Origin: Candidatus Chloroploca asiatica
Lineage (GTDB): Bacteria > Chloroflexota > Chloroflexia > Chloroflexales > Chloroflexaceae
Direction: 5' to 3'
Assembly (NCBI RefSeq): GCF_002532075.1
Contig: NZ_LYXE01000066.1
Coordinates: 23,053-87,052 of the forward strand
DNA: 64,000 nt
Positions 7,862-16,783 of the stretch are shown in pieces. Made by a program: the position numbers and the translations under genes. Under the pieces are notes generated by a model. The model saw nothing but the letters and a program-made list of their open reading frames with translations. It did not search any database and was not told the origin of the DNA. Position 1 is the stretch's first letter. Every line of letters begins with the position of its first letter.

Positions 7862-9676
7862 TCACTGGCGTGTCCAGGTCATCAGATTCCAGGTAAAGGG
7901 TGCCGTTGGATCGGCCTCGATCCCGAGAACCGTCGGATTGACAAGAACCAGATCAACGCGTTGGAAGAGAGGCAAGACCGGGACTTCCTGGGTAAAGAGC
8001 TGTTGCTGCTTAAGATAGGCGGCCAGTCGTTCCTGGCGATCGAGCGAGGTTGTTGCCATGCGGATGGCCCGATCGGCCTCAAAGAAACACCAACCCGAGA
8101 AATTATTGCCCGTCCAGCCATTGCTCTCATTCGGCACACCCGCACAGCTCCAGCGCTCCCATCCGCGGGGGTCAGGGCCAGCGATCCAGGCAAAGAGCGC
8201 GAGATCAAACGTGCGGCGGAAGAGTTGGCCTTCGGGACTATAGAGGGTTGCGGTCGGCAATTCTTGCACCGAGATCCCAAGGCCAACGGCCGCGAGATCA
8301 TCGCGAATCTGTTCAGCGGTAGCAACGCGCAGCGGGGAACCCTGGGTCGTAATGAGATTGAGAATGAAGGGTTGACCGGCTACTTCACGCAAACCATCGC
8401 CATCCGTATCAACGATGCCAACCTCATCAAGCAACTGCCGTGCCAAATCAGGATTGAAGGGATAGCGCGTCAACTGGTCAAGCGGTACTGCGGCCCACTG
8501 TTCAGGCACAATCCAGCTTTCCAGCACACGGCCATAGTCACCGAGCAACGTCGCATTCATCGCATCGCGATTGATTGCGTGGGCAATAGCCCGCCGAACA
8601 CGAATATCTTGCAAGGCTGCCACATCAAGATTAAAATCGAGATGTTCCCAGATCGGGCTATTGACCGCATCAACCGTCAGCAACCCAGCCTCGGCATCGG
8701 CACGAAGCGCAGCCAGGAGCTCGGGAGGAGGCTGATTGAGCGCGACGACATCGAGACTCCCACCGGCAACCGACGTACGTAAGAGGTCAACATTATCACG
8801 AAAGACAACGCTAATGCCCGTGATGCTCTCGTTGGCCTCGGGATAGAACGGATTACGGATCAACCGAACACTACCCGGCTCACGGCGTTCGACCATAAAG
8901 GGGCCATAGCCCACCGGCTTGAGGGCAAACTCACTCTTCATGAAATCAGCGAGAGGCTGATCGGCCAGCAGATGGCGCGGAAGGGGAGTAAAGTAGGTAC
9001 TCAGATACGCCGGATCAACAAAATCGGGCTTCAACACGGCGCGCGTCGTATAGGGATCAACGAGTTCATAGCGTTCGAGCAACGCCAACTTATCGTTCGT
9101 CTCCTGGCCCAGATTGATCTGGCGCGCCAGTTCGTAGGCAAAGAGCGAGTCTTCAGCGGTCAACGGCGTTCCATCTGACCAGACAAGGTCAGGGTTCCAA
9201 TGGAAGGTCACATTGATCTGCTCGACGGTCGTGATTGTCTCGGTTGGGGTCGGGCTAATGAGACCGAGCGAGTCAAGATAGACCTCGACCTGGGTGAAGG
9301 CCACATCGCCATTCTCAAAACTGGGCACCCGTTCAAGCACGCCGGTGTTCGTATAGGTATAGCCCATGAGCAACAGGGGTGACGGAAAGAGCAACTCGGT
9401 CAGCGGCGCACTCACCCGTTCATCGGCGCTATCAATGTGGTAAGGCAAGAGATCCGCGGGTTCAGCGGCAAGCCCGATGCGAACACTGCCTGCGCTGACA
9501 ACCGGTGGTGCCGTCGCAACAAGGGCTTCGATCGCCGCTGTCGCCTCAGCAACCAGTTCACCTGTACCCATTGCGGTGGGCGCAACCGTCATACGCCGGT
9601 CGACACCACCTTCAACCTGACAGGCGCTCAAGAGCCATACAAAGAGTAGTATGGAGAAAAGAATAGGTTTTTTCAT
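7862..9676 (-). CDS. ABC transporter substrate-binding lipoprotein, family 5
   Basis: 604 residues from ATG 9676, chosen because it gives a textbook lipoprotein signal (MKKPILFSILLFVWLLSACQ, lipobox LSAC). Features of SBP_bac_5 follow: WNPDLVWSDGTPLTAEDSLF, VRRAIAHAINRDAMN and VDTDGDGLREVAGQPFILNL. Such proteins deliver oligopeptides, nickel or sugars to ABC permeases. No permease or ATPase gene is nearby, so it is an orphan binding protein whose ligand is unknown. A Pro/Thr/Ala-rich linker follows the lipid-modified Cys. Confidence 0.9.
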   Translation of the reverse strand: MKKPILFSILLFVWLLSACQVEGGVDRRMTVAPTAMGTGELVAEATAAIEALVATAPPVVSAGSVRIGLAAEPADLLPYHIDSADERVSAPLTELLFPSPLLLMGYTYTNTGVLERVPSFENGDVAFTQVEVYLDSLGLISPTPTETITTVEQINVTFHWNPDLVWSDGTPLTAEDSLFAYELARQINLGQETNDKLALLERYELVDPYTTRAVLKPDFVDPAYLSTYFTPLPRHLLADQPLADFMKSEFALKPVGYGPFMVERREPGSVRLIRNPFYPEANESITGISVVFRDNVDLLRTSVAGGSLDVVALNQPPPELLAALRADAEAGLLTVDAVNSPIWEHLDFNLDVAALQDIRVRRAIAHAINRDAMNATLLGDYGRVLESWIVPEQWAAVPLDQLTRYPFNPDLARQLLDEVGIVDTDGDGLREVAGQPFILNLITTQGSPLRVATAEQIRDDLAAVGLGISVQELPTATLYSPEGQLFRRTFDLALFAWIAGPDPRGWERWSCAGVPNESNGWTGNNFSGWCFFEADRAIRMATTSLDRQERLAAYLKQQQLFTQEVPVLPLFQRVDLVLVNPTVLGIEADPTAPFTWNLMTWTRQ

Positions 9677-9815
9677 ATCAATATGGCATTGTAGCTGATC
9701 AGGGTCTAATTGTCTAATGCGTGCGTGGTTGGGCTGGTTGACAAAACAAAACAAGACGGTTTACAATCTCGCTACGCATGTTCTGAAAATTTCCTGGTAT
9801 GGCTGTACAGAAACA

Positions 9816-11213
9816 ATGACTCTCGCTTCGCTCCCAGTGCGCTATGAAAATCATCTTGCCATCGGGCATCCTGATCGCCGTCGGGTGCTGGTCTTGCCCG
9901 ACGCCAACGGATGGCGCCTGCCAGCGTTTGTTGAGGCGGAGGGCCACTTCTGGCAGGAGATCGGGCATATCAATCACTGGATGGCTGAACATCTTGGGAT
10001 CGCCGCGACGACCCTGCGTTGTCTGGCGATCAATTATACGCCCGACGACGAGGTGCTCTCCAAAGTCTATGCCGCCGTCCTCGAAGAACGGGTTCCTATG
10101 CTGCCCCACGCGGCTTCCTGGGTCTCAGCCGAAGAGGTCTTGACCCTACCCCTGGCAGTGGAAGAACATCGCACAGCCCTAGTTGACTGGTTTGCCTGGT
10201 ACAGTGCGAGTGCGACACCTGCGCCAGCCCTACGGACGCCATGGTATATGCCAGGCTGGTATGAAGCTGCGGTTGCATGGGCCAACCACACCCTGCATAC
10301 CCACCAGATGCGGCTCACCGGCCAGCCGATCCAACTTCGTTCATGGCAGCGGTCAGCAATTGTGCGCCTGCCAACCAACCAGGGTGCGGCCTATTTGAAA
10401 GTGGTGCCCCCAGTGGCGCATTACGAGCCAGCCCTGACGACAGTGCTGGCCTCGCTGATGCCACGGCGCGTGGCCCAGCCCATTGCCCTTGATCAACAGC
10501 ACGGGCGGTTGCTGATGCATGAAGTAGAGGGCATCAGTTTGATGCGATATCGTGACGATGACGATCTCGCCCTCTGGCAACAGGCACTTGCCGAGTTTGC
10601 CTCCCTCCAGATCGCGACGACCAGCCATCTGGGCGAACTGCGAGCAACTGGCCTCCCGACACGATCCCTCGCTGAACTCGAGCACCATGTGCTGGCCCTG
10701 CTCCACGATCTTCCCGCCACCCTGCCCAACCGTCCAGCCGGACTTTCGCGCCATGAACGCGAACGGCTGCGTCGGCTGGCTGGGCAACTGAGTAGGCGCT
10801 GGGAAGCGCTGCAGAGCGATGGCATTCCCCTGGCGCTCGAACATGGTGATTTCTGGGCCGGGCAGGTACTGATCAACCAGGACGCCTTTGTCTTTCTCGA
10901 CTGGGCCGACAGTTCACTCAGCCATCCGTTTTTTAGCCTGCTACTCTTTCTGGTCGAGAGCGAGGATTTCTTGCCCCATATCCCCAACGTACGCGAACGC
11001 CTGCGTGATGCCTATCTTGAACCGTGGAGCTCGGTGGTGCCAGGGGTCAACCTGGTGCGTGCGTTTGAGCAGACCCAGTTGCTCGCCGCGCTCCAACAGG
11101 CCGTCTATTACCATACGGTGGTCTTGCCCAGCCTCGAAGTCAAGTGGGAACTCGAACTTATGCCGCCGTTTTATCTCAAAATGGCCCTCCGTCTCAGTGA
11201 GAACGAAGGATAG
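9816..11213 (+). CDS. Aminoglycoside-phosphotransferase-fold protein with N-terminal extension
   Basis: 465 residues from ATG 9816; the frame is open back to 9717 and the start is not certain. The C-terminal half carries the APH/choline-kinase catalytic loop LALEHGDFWAGQVL and the metal-binding DWADSSLSHPF. The N-terminal 170 residues (RVLVLPDANGWRLPAFVEAE, then VSKVYAAVLEE-like beta strands) loosely resemble a Nudix-like beta fold. APH-fold enzymes phosphorylate small molecules, and many in this family are uncharacterised; nothing indicates antibiotic resistance. It diverges from the lipoprotein gene and ends in a palindrome. Confidence 0.75.
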   Translation: MTLASLPVRYENHLAIGHPDRRRVLVLPDANGWRLPAFVEAEGHFWQEIGHINHWMAEHLGIAATTLRCLAINYTPDDEVLSKVYAAVLEERVPMLPHAASWVSAEEVLTLPLAVEEHRTALVDWFAWYSASATPAPALRTPWYMPGWYEAAVAWANHTLHTHQMRLTGQPIQLRSWQRSAIVRLPTNQGAAYLKVVPPVAHYEPALTTVLASLMPRRVAQPIALDQQHGRLLMHEVEGISLMRYRDDDDLALWQQALAEFASLQIATTSHLGELRATGLPTRSLAELEHHVLALLHDLPATLPNRPAGLSRHERERLRRLAGQLSRRWEALQSDGIPLALEHGDFWAGQVLINQDAFVFLDWADSSLSHPFFSLLLFLVESEDFLPHIPNVRERLRDAYLEPWSSVVPGVNLVRAFEQTQLLAALQQAVYYHTVVLPSLEVKWELELMPPFYLKMALRLSENEG

Positions 11214-11241
11214 TACGGGCGCAGCGCGCTGCGCCCGTACT
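11212..11241. terminator. 30-bp perfect palindrome, probable terminator
   Basis: AGTACGGGCGCAGCG followed directly by its reverse complement, overlapping the stop codon of the APH-fold gene. There is no T-run, so the terminator function is an inference. Confidence 0.6.
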
Positions 11242-11303
11242 GCTCGCCGGCGATCCATCAGCATAAACGGCAGGCCTTCAAAGCCCTAGCCGGAGGCTGA
11301 CGT

Positions 11304-11636
11304 TCAGGTATCAGTCGTGGCGAGTTGCTGCAACATCGCCTGGGTATCAATCAGGTGATTGTTAAAGATGCTACGGGCAAGCTCAAGCAACTCGGCAATC
11401 AACGGGTCACGCAGACGGTAAAAGACCGTGGTACCATCTTTGCGGGTATCAACAATATTGCGCGTGCGCAAGATCGCCAGTTGTTGCGACACACTTGACT
11501 GATCCACGCCAAGGGCGGCCTGCAGATCGGTTACGCTCTTTTCGCCAGTGACCAGTTGCTCAAGGATCACCAGGCGCAACGGGTGGCCGAGCGCTTTGAA
11601 GAACTCGGCTTTGAATTGATGAAGCGGTTGATACAT
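11304..11636 (-). CDS. ArsR-family transcriptional regulator (cysteine-free)
   Basis: 110 residues. The winged helix-turn-helix reads KALGHPLRLVILEQL, SVTDLQAALGVDQSSVSQQLAILR and DGTTVFYRLRD, as in ArsR/SmtB. The ATG shares one base with the stop of the SulP gene (TAATG), so it is translated by coupling. It contains no Cys at all, which excludes the usual Cys-based metal or persulfide sensing at alpha3 or at the SqrR/BigR pair; a C-terminal His/Asp site (NNHLIDTQ) or another ligand may be used. It probably represses its own operon through the AT-rich palindrome at 13410-13435. Confidence 0.92.
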   Translation of the reverse strand: MYQPLHQFKAEFFKALGHPLRLVILEQLVTGEKSVTDLQAALGVDQSSVSQQLAILRTRNIVDTRKDGTTVFYRLRDPLIAELLELARSIFNNHLIDTQAMLQQLATTDT

Positions 11637-13381
11637 TATGTCACCTTTGCCTGGAATGCCAGGCGTTCCTGGGCTTGCTGCAAGACAATGCAACGCTCGC
11701 CGTGGGCATGACAATGGGGGCACCCCGCCACCATACGACGCTCGTGCAACTCAATAATTACATCAGCAGAACTCCAATAGATGTAGCGCATGCCAATCTT
11801 CTCGGCAAGCCCGGTACGCTGAAAAAGTTCCATCACCGCTGGTTGCAAAGCGGTAAAGAAGATCTCGCCCCCACGGGCGCGATGCTCTTCAACAATCTGG
11901 CTGATCGCCTGGGTGCCCATGACATCGACCATGGGCACCCCGCGCATGCTGATGATGATACTATAATAGTCGTTCGCATGCTTGAAGGCTTCAAGAATCG
12001 TATTGACACTCCCAAAAAAGAGCGGGCCGGTCAGATAATAGACATGAATGCTTGGGCAGGTGGCGGTAATGGGGAAGCCCTGCTGTTGCATCTTTTCGGG
12101 ATCAATGGGCTCGCTCGTGACGGTGGTACTGATAGCCGACTGACGCAAGTAAATAATGGCCGACAGGCTGATCCCAATCATGATCGCCTGCGTCAAATCG
12201 AGTGCGGCGGTCGCGATCATGGTCACAAAAAAGCCAATGACGGCATGTTTCAGGCCACTGTGGATAAAAAAGTGGATGCTTTCCCATTCATTCATCCGCC
12301 AGGCCGTAACCAGCAACACCCCGGCAAGGGCAGCCAGCGGCACACGGCTAATCAAGGGGGCCAGCACAAAGACACTGAGCAAGAGCACAAGTGAATGCAC
12401 GATGCTCGTCATGCGCGTAACCCCACCACTCTTGATCGCCACACTCGTCCGGGCAATGGCGGCCGTGGCCGGCACGCCACCAAAAAAGGGAATGATCAGG
12501 TTGCCAAGCCCCTGTGCGATCAACTCTTGATTGCTCTCAAAACGTCGCCCACTCATCGTCGCCCCCACCGAACCACAGAGCAAACTCTCGATCGCGCCGA
12601 GGGCGGCAATCGAAACGGCAGGCAAGAGGAGATCATTCAGTTCAAGCCAAGGAATCGCGCCAAAGGTGAGGCGCTGGTCGAGCAAAATTGTCTGCGGAAT
12701 TGTGCCGATGACCGGGATATCCCAGCCCACCACGGCCACCAGGATCGTCACCAGCACCATGCCGACCAACGAACCAGGGATCACCCGGGTTAACCGCGGC
12801 ATAATGATCATCACTGCCATCACGAGCGCCGTCACCAGGATCGTACGCCAATCAGGCATCAACGGATGCGTGAAATAGTGCAACAGCCGCTCGAACGCAT
12901 TCTCGGCGGGGGGCGTCGTCACGCCGAGCACATTGTCGAGTTGCCCGATCACAATAATGAGCGCAATGCCACTGGTAAAACCCGCAATGACGGGGGAGGG
13001 AATGAACGAAATGTAGCGGCCAAGGCGAAAGAGCCCCAGCAAGAGAATGAAGATCCCGGCCATCAACGCCGTAACCCAGAGCCCACCTAAGCCGTAGCGT
13101 TGAGCCACGACGATCAACACCGCTGACATTGCCCCCGTCGGGCCAGAAATCTGAAAACTCGCCCCACTCAACCCCCCAATGATGATCCCAGCGAGGATCG
13201 CTGTCACCAACCCTGCGGCGGCATCAGCGCCTGACGCGACCCCAAAGGCCAGGGCCAATGGCAAACTGACAGCCCCGACCGTAATGCCCGCCAACAAATC
13301 ACGCCGCAAGGTATCGCCGTTGTACCCGGCAAACTCGTGACGCAACTGCTCAACGAGCGGAAACTGCGCAAGACGCTGCAT
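11636..13381 (-). CDS. SulP-family anion transporter with STAS domain and Cys/His tail
   Basis: 581 residues. The SulP membrane core (DLLAGITVGAVSLPLALAFG, FQISGPTGAMSAVL, NLIIPFFGGVPATAAIARTS) is followed by a STAS domain (about 440-555, IIISMRGVPMVDVMGTQAI). SulP proteins carry sulfate, bicarbonate or other anions. After STAS there is a short tail with a C-x2-C-H-x-H-x3-C cluster (AGCPHCHAHGERC), unusual for the family and able to bind a metal. The start has GAGGAGAG upstream. It forms a two-gene operon with the ArsR regulator, apparently independent of the second SulP at 31710. Confidence 0.92.
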   Translation of the reverse strand: MQRLAQFPLVEQLRHEFAGYNGDTLRRDLLAGITVGAVSLPLALAFGVASGADAAAGLVTAILAGIIIGGLSGASFQISGPTGAMSAVLIVVAQRYGLGGLWVTALMAGIFILLLGLFRLGRYISFIPSPVIAGFTSGIALIIVIGQLDNVLGVTTPPAENAFERLLHYFTHPLMPDWRTILVTALVMAVMIIMPRLTRVIPGSLVGMVLVTILVAVVGWDIPVIGTIPQTILLDQRLTFGAIPWLELNDLLLPAVSIAALGAIESLLCGSVGATMSGRRFESNQELIAQGLGNLIIPFFGGVPATAAIARTSVAIKSGGVTRMTSIVHSLVLLLSVFVLAPLISRVPLAALAGVLLVTAWRMNEWESIHFFIHSGLKHAVIGFFVTMIATAALDLTQAIMIGISLSAIIYLRQSAISTTVTSEPIDPEKMQQQGFPITATCPSIHVYYLTGPLFFGSVNTILEAFKHANDYYSIIISMRGVPMVDVMGTQAISQIVEEHRARGGEIFFTALQPAVMELFQRTGLAEKIGMRYIYWSSADVIIELHERRMVAGCPHCHAHGERCIVLQQAQERLAFQAKVT

Positions 13382-13409
13382 AGACCCACTCTCCTCTTTC
13401 TTTAATAAT

Positions 13410-13470
13410 CAAATATATAAATATTCATATATTTGAGAAAGAGTATAGGATGAGAGCTTCGTTCTGTCAA
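13410..13470 (-). promoter_or_regulatory. SulP-arsR promoter and operator
   Basis: Read on the minus strand: a perfect -35 TTGACA (13470-13465), a 17-bp spacer and -10 TATACT (13447-13442). Just downstream, where transcription should start, lies CAAATATAT-N8-ATATATTTG (13410-13418 and 13427-13435), an AT-rich inverted repeat of ArsR-operator type. The -35 abuts the stop codon of the next gene (13471). Binding of ArsR here would block initiation. Confidence 0.8.
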
Positions 13471-14115
13471 CTAGAGGCGCGGCAAAAGAGGCCGCGTATA
13501 CTGCAACGGCGCCGGATCATTCCGCAGGCGTTCGAGGTCAGCAGCGGTGTCAATGTCATACCAGGCTGGCAGCAGGGCCGTGCGAAGGCCTAGTTCAGCG
13601 GCACGTTCGAGGGTGTCGTGCAAGACATGCGGGGTGCTCATTGTAACCTCGCGGAAGAGGCGCGGGGCAGATTGACGCAAGGCAGCCATGTAATACCCAC
13701 CATCCTCGCATGGCCCGATGCTCAGATCGTATTCCTCAAGCAGGGCAAACGCACGCCCCAGATAGCTTGGCGGCAGACTCGGGCTGTCGCTGCTCATCAC
13801 GCCAACCGCAGGTGCCCCGTCGGCAAAGGCGGCCTCACTCACATGCGCCAGGCGGTCACCTAACGCCCCATCGCCCTGGAGCAATTGCCGCAGGTCTGGC
13901 GCAAGGCCACGAAAATAGGCCTCACTGCCGGGTGAATCAATCCCCAGCACCACTTCAATCCCAGGTACGCGCTGGGTTAAGGCGAGCGTATCACGCAACA
14001 TCCCCTCATAGAGCAGCGTAGCCTCTTCGAGGGTCAACGGAGGGCAAAGCCTGGTCTTGGTACGGCCAGGCAGGGGCTGTTTCGCCATAATAATCAGGAC
14101 AGGTCGCTGTTTCAT
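13471..14115 (-). CDS. DUF2064 / TIGR04282-type glycosyltransferase-like protein
   Basis: 214 residues. The order MAKQPLPGRTKTRLCPPLT, QGDGALGDRL, MSSDSPSLPPSYL and GPCEDGGYYMAAL is diagnostic of DUF2064, a GT-A-like nucleotidyl- or glycosyltransferase family. Some members are named arsenosugar biosynthesis enzymes from gene context; no arsenic genes are adjacent here, so that name is not supported. Its ATG overlaps the stop of nth by 4 bp (ATGA), so the pair is one transcription unit. Confidence 0.85.
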   Translation of the reverse strand: MKQRPVLIIMAKQPLPGRTKTRLCPPLTLEEATLLYEGMLRDTLALTQRVPGIEVVLGIDSPGSEAYFRGLAPDLRQLLQGDGALGDRLAHVSEAAFADGAPAVGVMSSDSPSLPPSYLGRAFALLEEYDLSIGPCEDGGYYMAALRQSAPRLFREVTMSTPHVLHDTLERAAELGLRTALLPAWYDIDTAADLERLRNDPAPLQYTRPLLPRL

Positions 14116-14804
14116 CGGCTACGCGTTACTCCTACACGGTCACACGCGGCGGCAATCGGACAGAGGGAACATTTCGGCGCGATCGGGAGACAGATGTGCT
14201 GCCCAAGCGTGACAAGAAGCCGGTTGATCGAGAGCCAGTACGTATCCGGTAGCTGTGCGCGCAGAACCATCTCGGTTGCATCGGGGTTGCGGGTACGAAC
14301 GTAGCCCCAGCGATTGCAAATGCGATGGACATGAATATCCACACAGATGCCAGGCAACCCGAAACCAGCCGTTAGCACCAGATTCGCCGTTTTGCGACCA
14401 ACCCCTGGCAAGGCCAGCAATTGATCGAGCTCGTTCGGCACCTTGCCATCGTACTGTTCCAGCAAGATCCGGCTGATCTCACGCAATGAGCGGGCTTTGT
14501 TCCGATAGAAACCGACCGGAAAGATTAGTTCGGTCACTTGCGCTTCACTCAGGTTGAGCAAGGCAGCTGGTGTATCGGCAACCGCAAAAAGACGTGGCGC
14601 AACCACGGCGGTCAACGTATCTTTGGTTCGGAGACTCAAGATCGTCGCAACCAGAATCCGAAACGGGGTAGCCCCCTCGCCACCCATCTGGTCAATCAAA
14701 GGTTGCGCATAGTGCGGCATTGTTGCTGCGAGGGTCGCCATGACCGTATCAAGCGGAAACGGCTGATGCTCGGCCGGGTCAGGAAGATCAGCTTTTTTTG
14801 TCAT
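14112..14804 (-). CDS. nth: Endonuclease III, base-excision repair glycosylase
   Basis: 230 residues, the normal length. The helix-hairpin-helix LPGVGRKTANLVL contains the catalytic Lys, the catalytic Asp lies in CVDIHVHRICNR, and the C-terminal iron-sulfur loop keeps all four ligands (C-x6-C-x2-C-x5-C in CLPIAPKCSLCPIAAAC). It removes oxidised pyrimidines and cuts the abasic site. A T-rich stretch lies just before the start. First gene of a two-gene unit with the DUF2064 protein. Confidence 0.95.
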   Translation of the reverse strand: MTKKADLPDPAEHQPFPLDTVMATLAATMPHYAQPLIDQMGGEGATPFRILVATILSLRTKDTLTAVVAPRLFAVADTPAALLNLSEAQVTELIFPVGFYRNKARSLREISRILLEQYDGKVPNELDQLLALPGVGRKTANLVLTAGFGLPGICVDIHVHRICNRWGYVRTRNPDATEMVLRAQLPDTYWLSINRLLVTLGQHICLPIAPKCSLCPIAAACDRVGVTRSR

Positions 14805-14813
14805 ATATGTATT

Positions 14814-15392
14814 TTACTCACTCTCGCGGTAGGTGCAACCTAGTGGTATTTCAAGTTGCTCGAGAGGGTACCCATAACTGAGTGGTGGAGCCTCTAGGCC
14901 ACACGCGTGGGCGATCGCACCAATCACCAGTTCACTGATCGCCGCCTCTTGTGTCACCCGATCAGCTACCACCGAAACCCCTGGCGCACAGAGGGTCAAG
15001 GCCCCAAGCCATGGTGCGCCCTGACTGGCAACCGCAACAAACGCGCGATCGGCCCCGCGCCGCACGCGATCGGTTGCAATAGCCGCCGTACAGGCCACCC
15101 CGAGCAACGGCCAGTCCCCTTCAATAAGCCTTTTAGCTCGTTGCAAGGCCCAGTTTGCCAAGGCCAGCGCAGTCGTCGCACTGACCGCCTGCGGCGACGG
15201 ATCAACCACCAGTTCGACAAGCGCCTGTGGTGCATACACATCGCGCGCCTCAAGAATCGTGCGTGACGAACCAGCCACCGCGTGCAACCAGGCAAGCGCC
15301 AGCGAACCAGCCCCCGCACAGACATAGACAAGGCGCGGGGGCGTCGCATGGATGGCACTAATCGTCTGGTTAACAGGAAGCGACAGCAACAC
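14814..15392 (-). CDS. CinA C-terminal-domain-like protein
   Basis: 192 residues from a GTG at 15392, chosen because AGAGGGAG lies 7 bases before it; an ATG at 15413 has no ribosome site. The sequence YVCAGAGSLALAWLHAVAGSSRTILEARDVYAP, NWALQRAKRL and LLGVACTAAIATDRVRRGADRAFVAV is the CinA fold (nicotinamide-nucleotide amidase superfamily), in the branch also fused to cytidylyltransferase-like domains in plants and fungi. CinA-type enzymes deamidate NMN; whether this one is active is not clear because the usual catalytic Ser/Lys context is diverged. It diverges from the lamin-tail protein gene. Confidence 0.65.
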   Translation of the reverse strand: MLLSLPVNQTISAIHATPPRLVYVCAGAGSLALAWLHAVAGSSRTILEARDVYAPQALVELVVDPSPQAVSATTALALANWALQRAKRLIEGDWPLLGVACTAAIATDRVRRGADRAFVAVASQGAPWLGALTLCAPGVSVVADRVTQEAAISELVIGAIAHACGLEAPPLSYGYPLEQLEIPLGCTYRESE

Positions 15393-15483
15393 GATGTTTC
15401 TCCCTCTTGACATTAGGGAACCTATGTAGGATGCTTATCATACAACAAAAGTGGTCTCCGTACATCTGCATAAGGAATTTGGT

Positions 15484-16701
15484 ATGTCAAGTGAACCGAC
15501 AAAGAATCGACCACAACGCACCGGCGATCTCCTCGATACGGTGAGCGAAGTAGCTGTTGGCGTTGGACGTTTTGGTTATAGCCTGCTCTCGCTCGGCCTC
15601 AGCATTCTACCCAAACAATCGCGCGAGTCGATGCATACAGCGGTCCGCGAACTCAGTTACGGTTTTGCCCGACTTCCACGTGATTTTGCTGATATCGCGG
15701 GCGAAGAGATCGAGCACTGGGCCAACACCGATGAAGAGCCACCTGCACGGGTGCAGAAAGTTACGATTGATCTTTTTGATGATGAGCCTGTCGCCCCGGC
15801 GTCCGCGGCGGCTCCCGCCCCCAAGCCCGCCCCTGAAGCCCCCAAGCCCGTTGCAGTGGCCCCGGCCCCCAAGCCCGCGCCCGAAGCCCCCAAGCCTGCA
15901 GTAGCGGCCCCTGAAGCCCCCAAGCCTGCGGCGGTGGCCCCGGCTCCCGCAGCCCCCAAGCCCGTTGCGGCAGCCCCGGCTCCCGCAGCCCCTGAAGCCC
16001 CCAAGCCTGCGGCGGTGGCCCCGGCTCCCGCAGCCCCCAAGCCCGTTGCAGCGGCCCCGGCCCCTGAAGCCCCCAAGCCTGCGGCGGTGGCCCCCGCCCC
16101 CGAAGCACCTAAGCCCGCGGCGGCCCCGGCCCCCAAGCCCGCGCCCGAAGCCCCCAAGCCTGCAGTAGCGGCCCCTGAAGCACCTAAGCCTGCGGCGGTG
16201 GCCCCGGCTCCCGCAGCCCCCAAGCCCGTTGCGGCGGCTCCCGCTCCTGAAGCACCTAAGCCCGTTGCGGCAACTCCCGCCCCCAAGCCGCCCGCTCCCA
16301 AGCCCGCCCCCGCAACCCCAGCTACCGGCGGGGCAAAACCAGCAGCAGGGCCAGAGCTCGAAGCACCGACCGGCATCAACATCGTTCACATTGAATTTGA
16401 CCCACCTGGACGTGATGTTGATGGCGAATACGTGCTCTTGCGCAACACCGCGAAAATGCCGATGCTCCTGGCAGGGTGGAAACTCAGTGACGGAGGCGAC
16501 AAGCACACCTTTACCTTCCCCTCCTTCACCCTCAACCCAGGTGGCGAAGTCAAGATCTGGACAAAATCTGGCAAAAACAACGCGGGCAACCTTTACTGGA
16601 ACAGCCGCACCCCCATCTGGAATAATACCGGCGACACCGCGACCCTCCGTGACGGACAGGGCAGTGTCATCGCCCGTTACACCTACGAGGGTAAAAAATA
16701 A
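15484..16701 (+). CDS. Lamin-tail-domain protein with long Pro/Ala/Lys linker
   Basis: 405 residues from ATG 15484 (AAGGAA upstream). Residues about 1-95 form amphipathic helices (VGRFGYSLLSLGLSILPK, ELSYGFARLPRDFADIAGEE). Residues about 110-290 are repeats built on APEAPKPA/PKPVAAAPAP. The C-terminal 110 residues are an LTD beta-sandwich (INIVHIEFDPPGRDVDGEYVLLRN, GWKLSDGGDKHTFTFPSF, WNSRTPIWNNTGDTATLRD). There is no signal peptide, so the protein is probably cytoplasmic or membrane-associated through its N-terminal helices. Bacterial LTDs are usually secreted or nuclease-linked; the role here is unknown. Confidence 0.8.
   Translation: MSSEPTKNRPQRTGDLLDTVSEVAVGVGRFGYSLLSLGLSILPKQSRESMHTAVRELSYGFARLPRDFADIAGEEIEHWANTDEEPPARVQKVTIDLFDDEPVAPASAAAPAPKPAPEAPKPVAVAPAPKPAPEAPKPAVAAPEAPKPAAVAPAPAAPKPVAAAPAPAAPEAPKPAAVAPAPAAPKPVAAAPAPEAPKPAAVAPAPEAPKPAAAPAPKPAPEAPKPAVAAPEAPKPAAVAPAPAAPKPVAAAPAPEAPKPVAATPAPKPPAPKPAPATPATGGAKPAAGPELEAPTGINIVHIEFDPPGRDVDGEYVLLRNTAKMPMLLAGWKLSDGGDKHTFTFPSFTLNPGGEVKIWTKSGKNNAGNLYWNSRTPIWNNTGDTATLRDGQGSVIARYTYEGKK
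15820..16320 (+). repeat. Tandem low-complexity repeats coding for PKPA-type linker
   Basis: Degenerate 12-36 base units such as GAAGCCCCCAAGCCTGCG repeat across about 500 bp. The bias keeps several other frames open on both strands, but those have no independent support. The tract length is likely to vary between strains. Confidence 0.85.
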
Positions 16702-16724
16702 GCGCAGAAACTCGCTGATAGTGG

Positions 16725-16755
16725 CACAAACGGCCAGCCAAGCTGGCCGTTTGTG
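16725..16755. terminator. Terminator hairpin, GGCCAGC core
   Basis: CACAAACGGCCAGC, a 3-base loop, and its exact reverse complement, followed by TTACTATTA. It lies between the lamin-tail gene and adenylate kinase. Confidence 0.85.
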
Positions 16756-16783
16756 TTACTATTACCATAGAAGGGTAAAGCAT

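Noticed and set aside
9816..11213. Antibiotic resistance aminoglycoside phosphotransferase
   Set aside because: Only the fold and catalytic loop match; the long N-terminal extension and lack of specific similarity do not support resistance.
13471..14115. Arsenosugar biosynthesis enzyme next to an ArsR gene, suggesting an arsenic island
   Set aside because: The protein is coupled to nth and in a different transcription unit from ArsR; no arsenic transporter, reductase or methylase is present, and ArsR lacks the arsenic-binding Cys.
15607..16506. Long Gly/Arg/Ala-rich frames on the minus strand of the lamin-tail gene
   Set aside because: They are shadows of the Pro/Ala/Lys repeat coding; composition bias alone removes stops, and there is no start signal or family.
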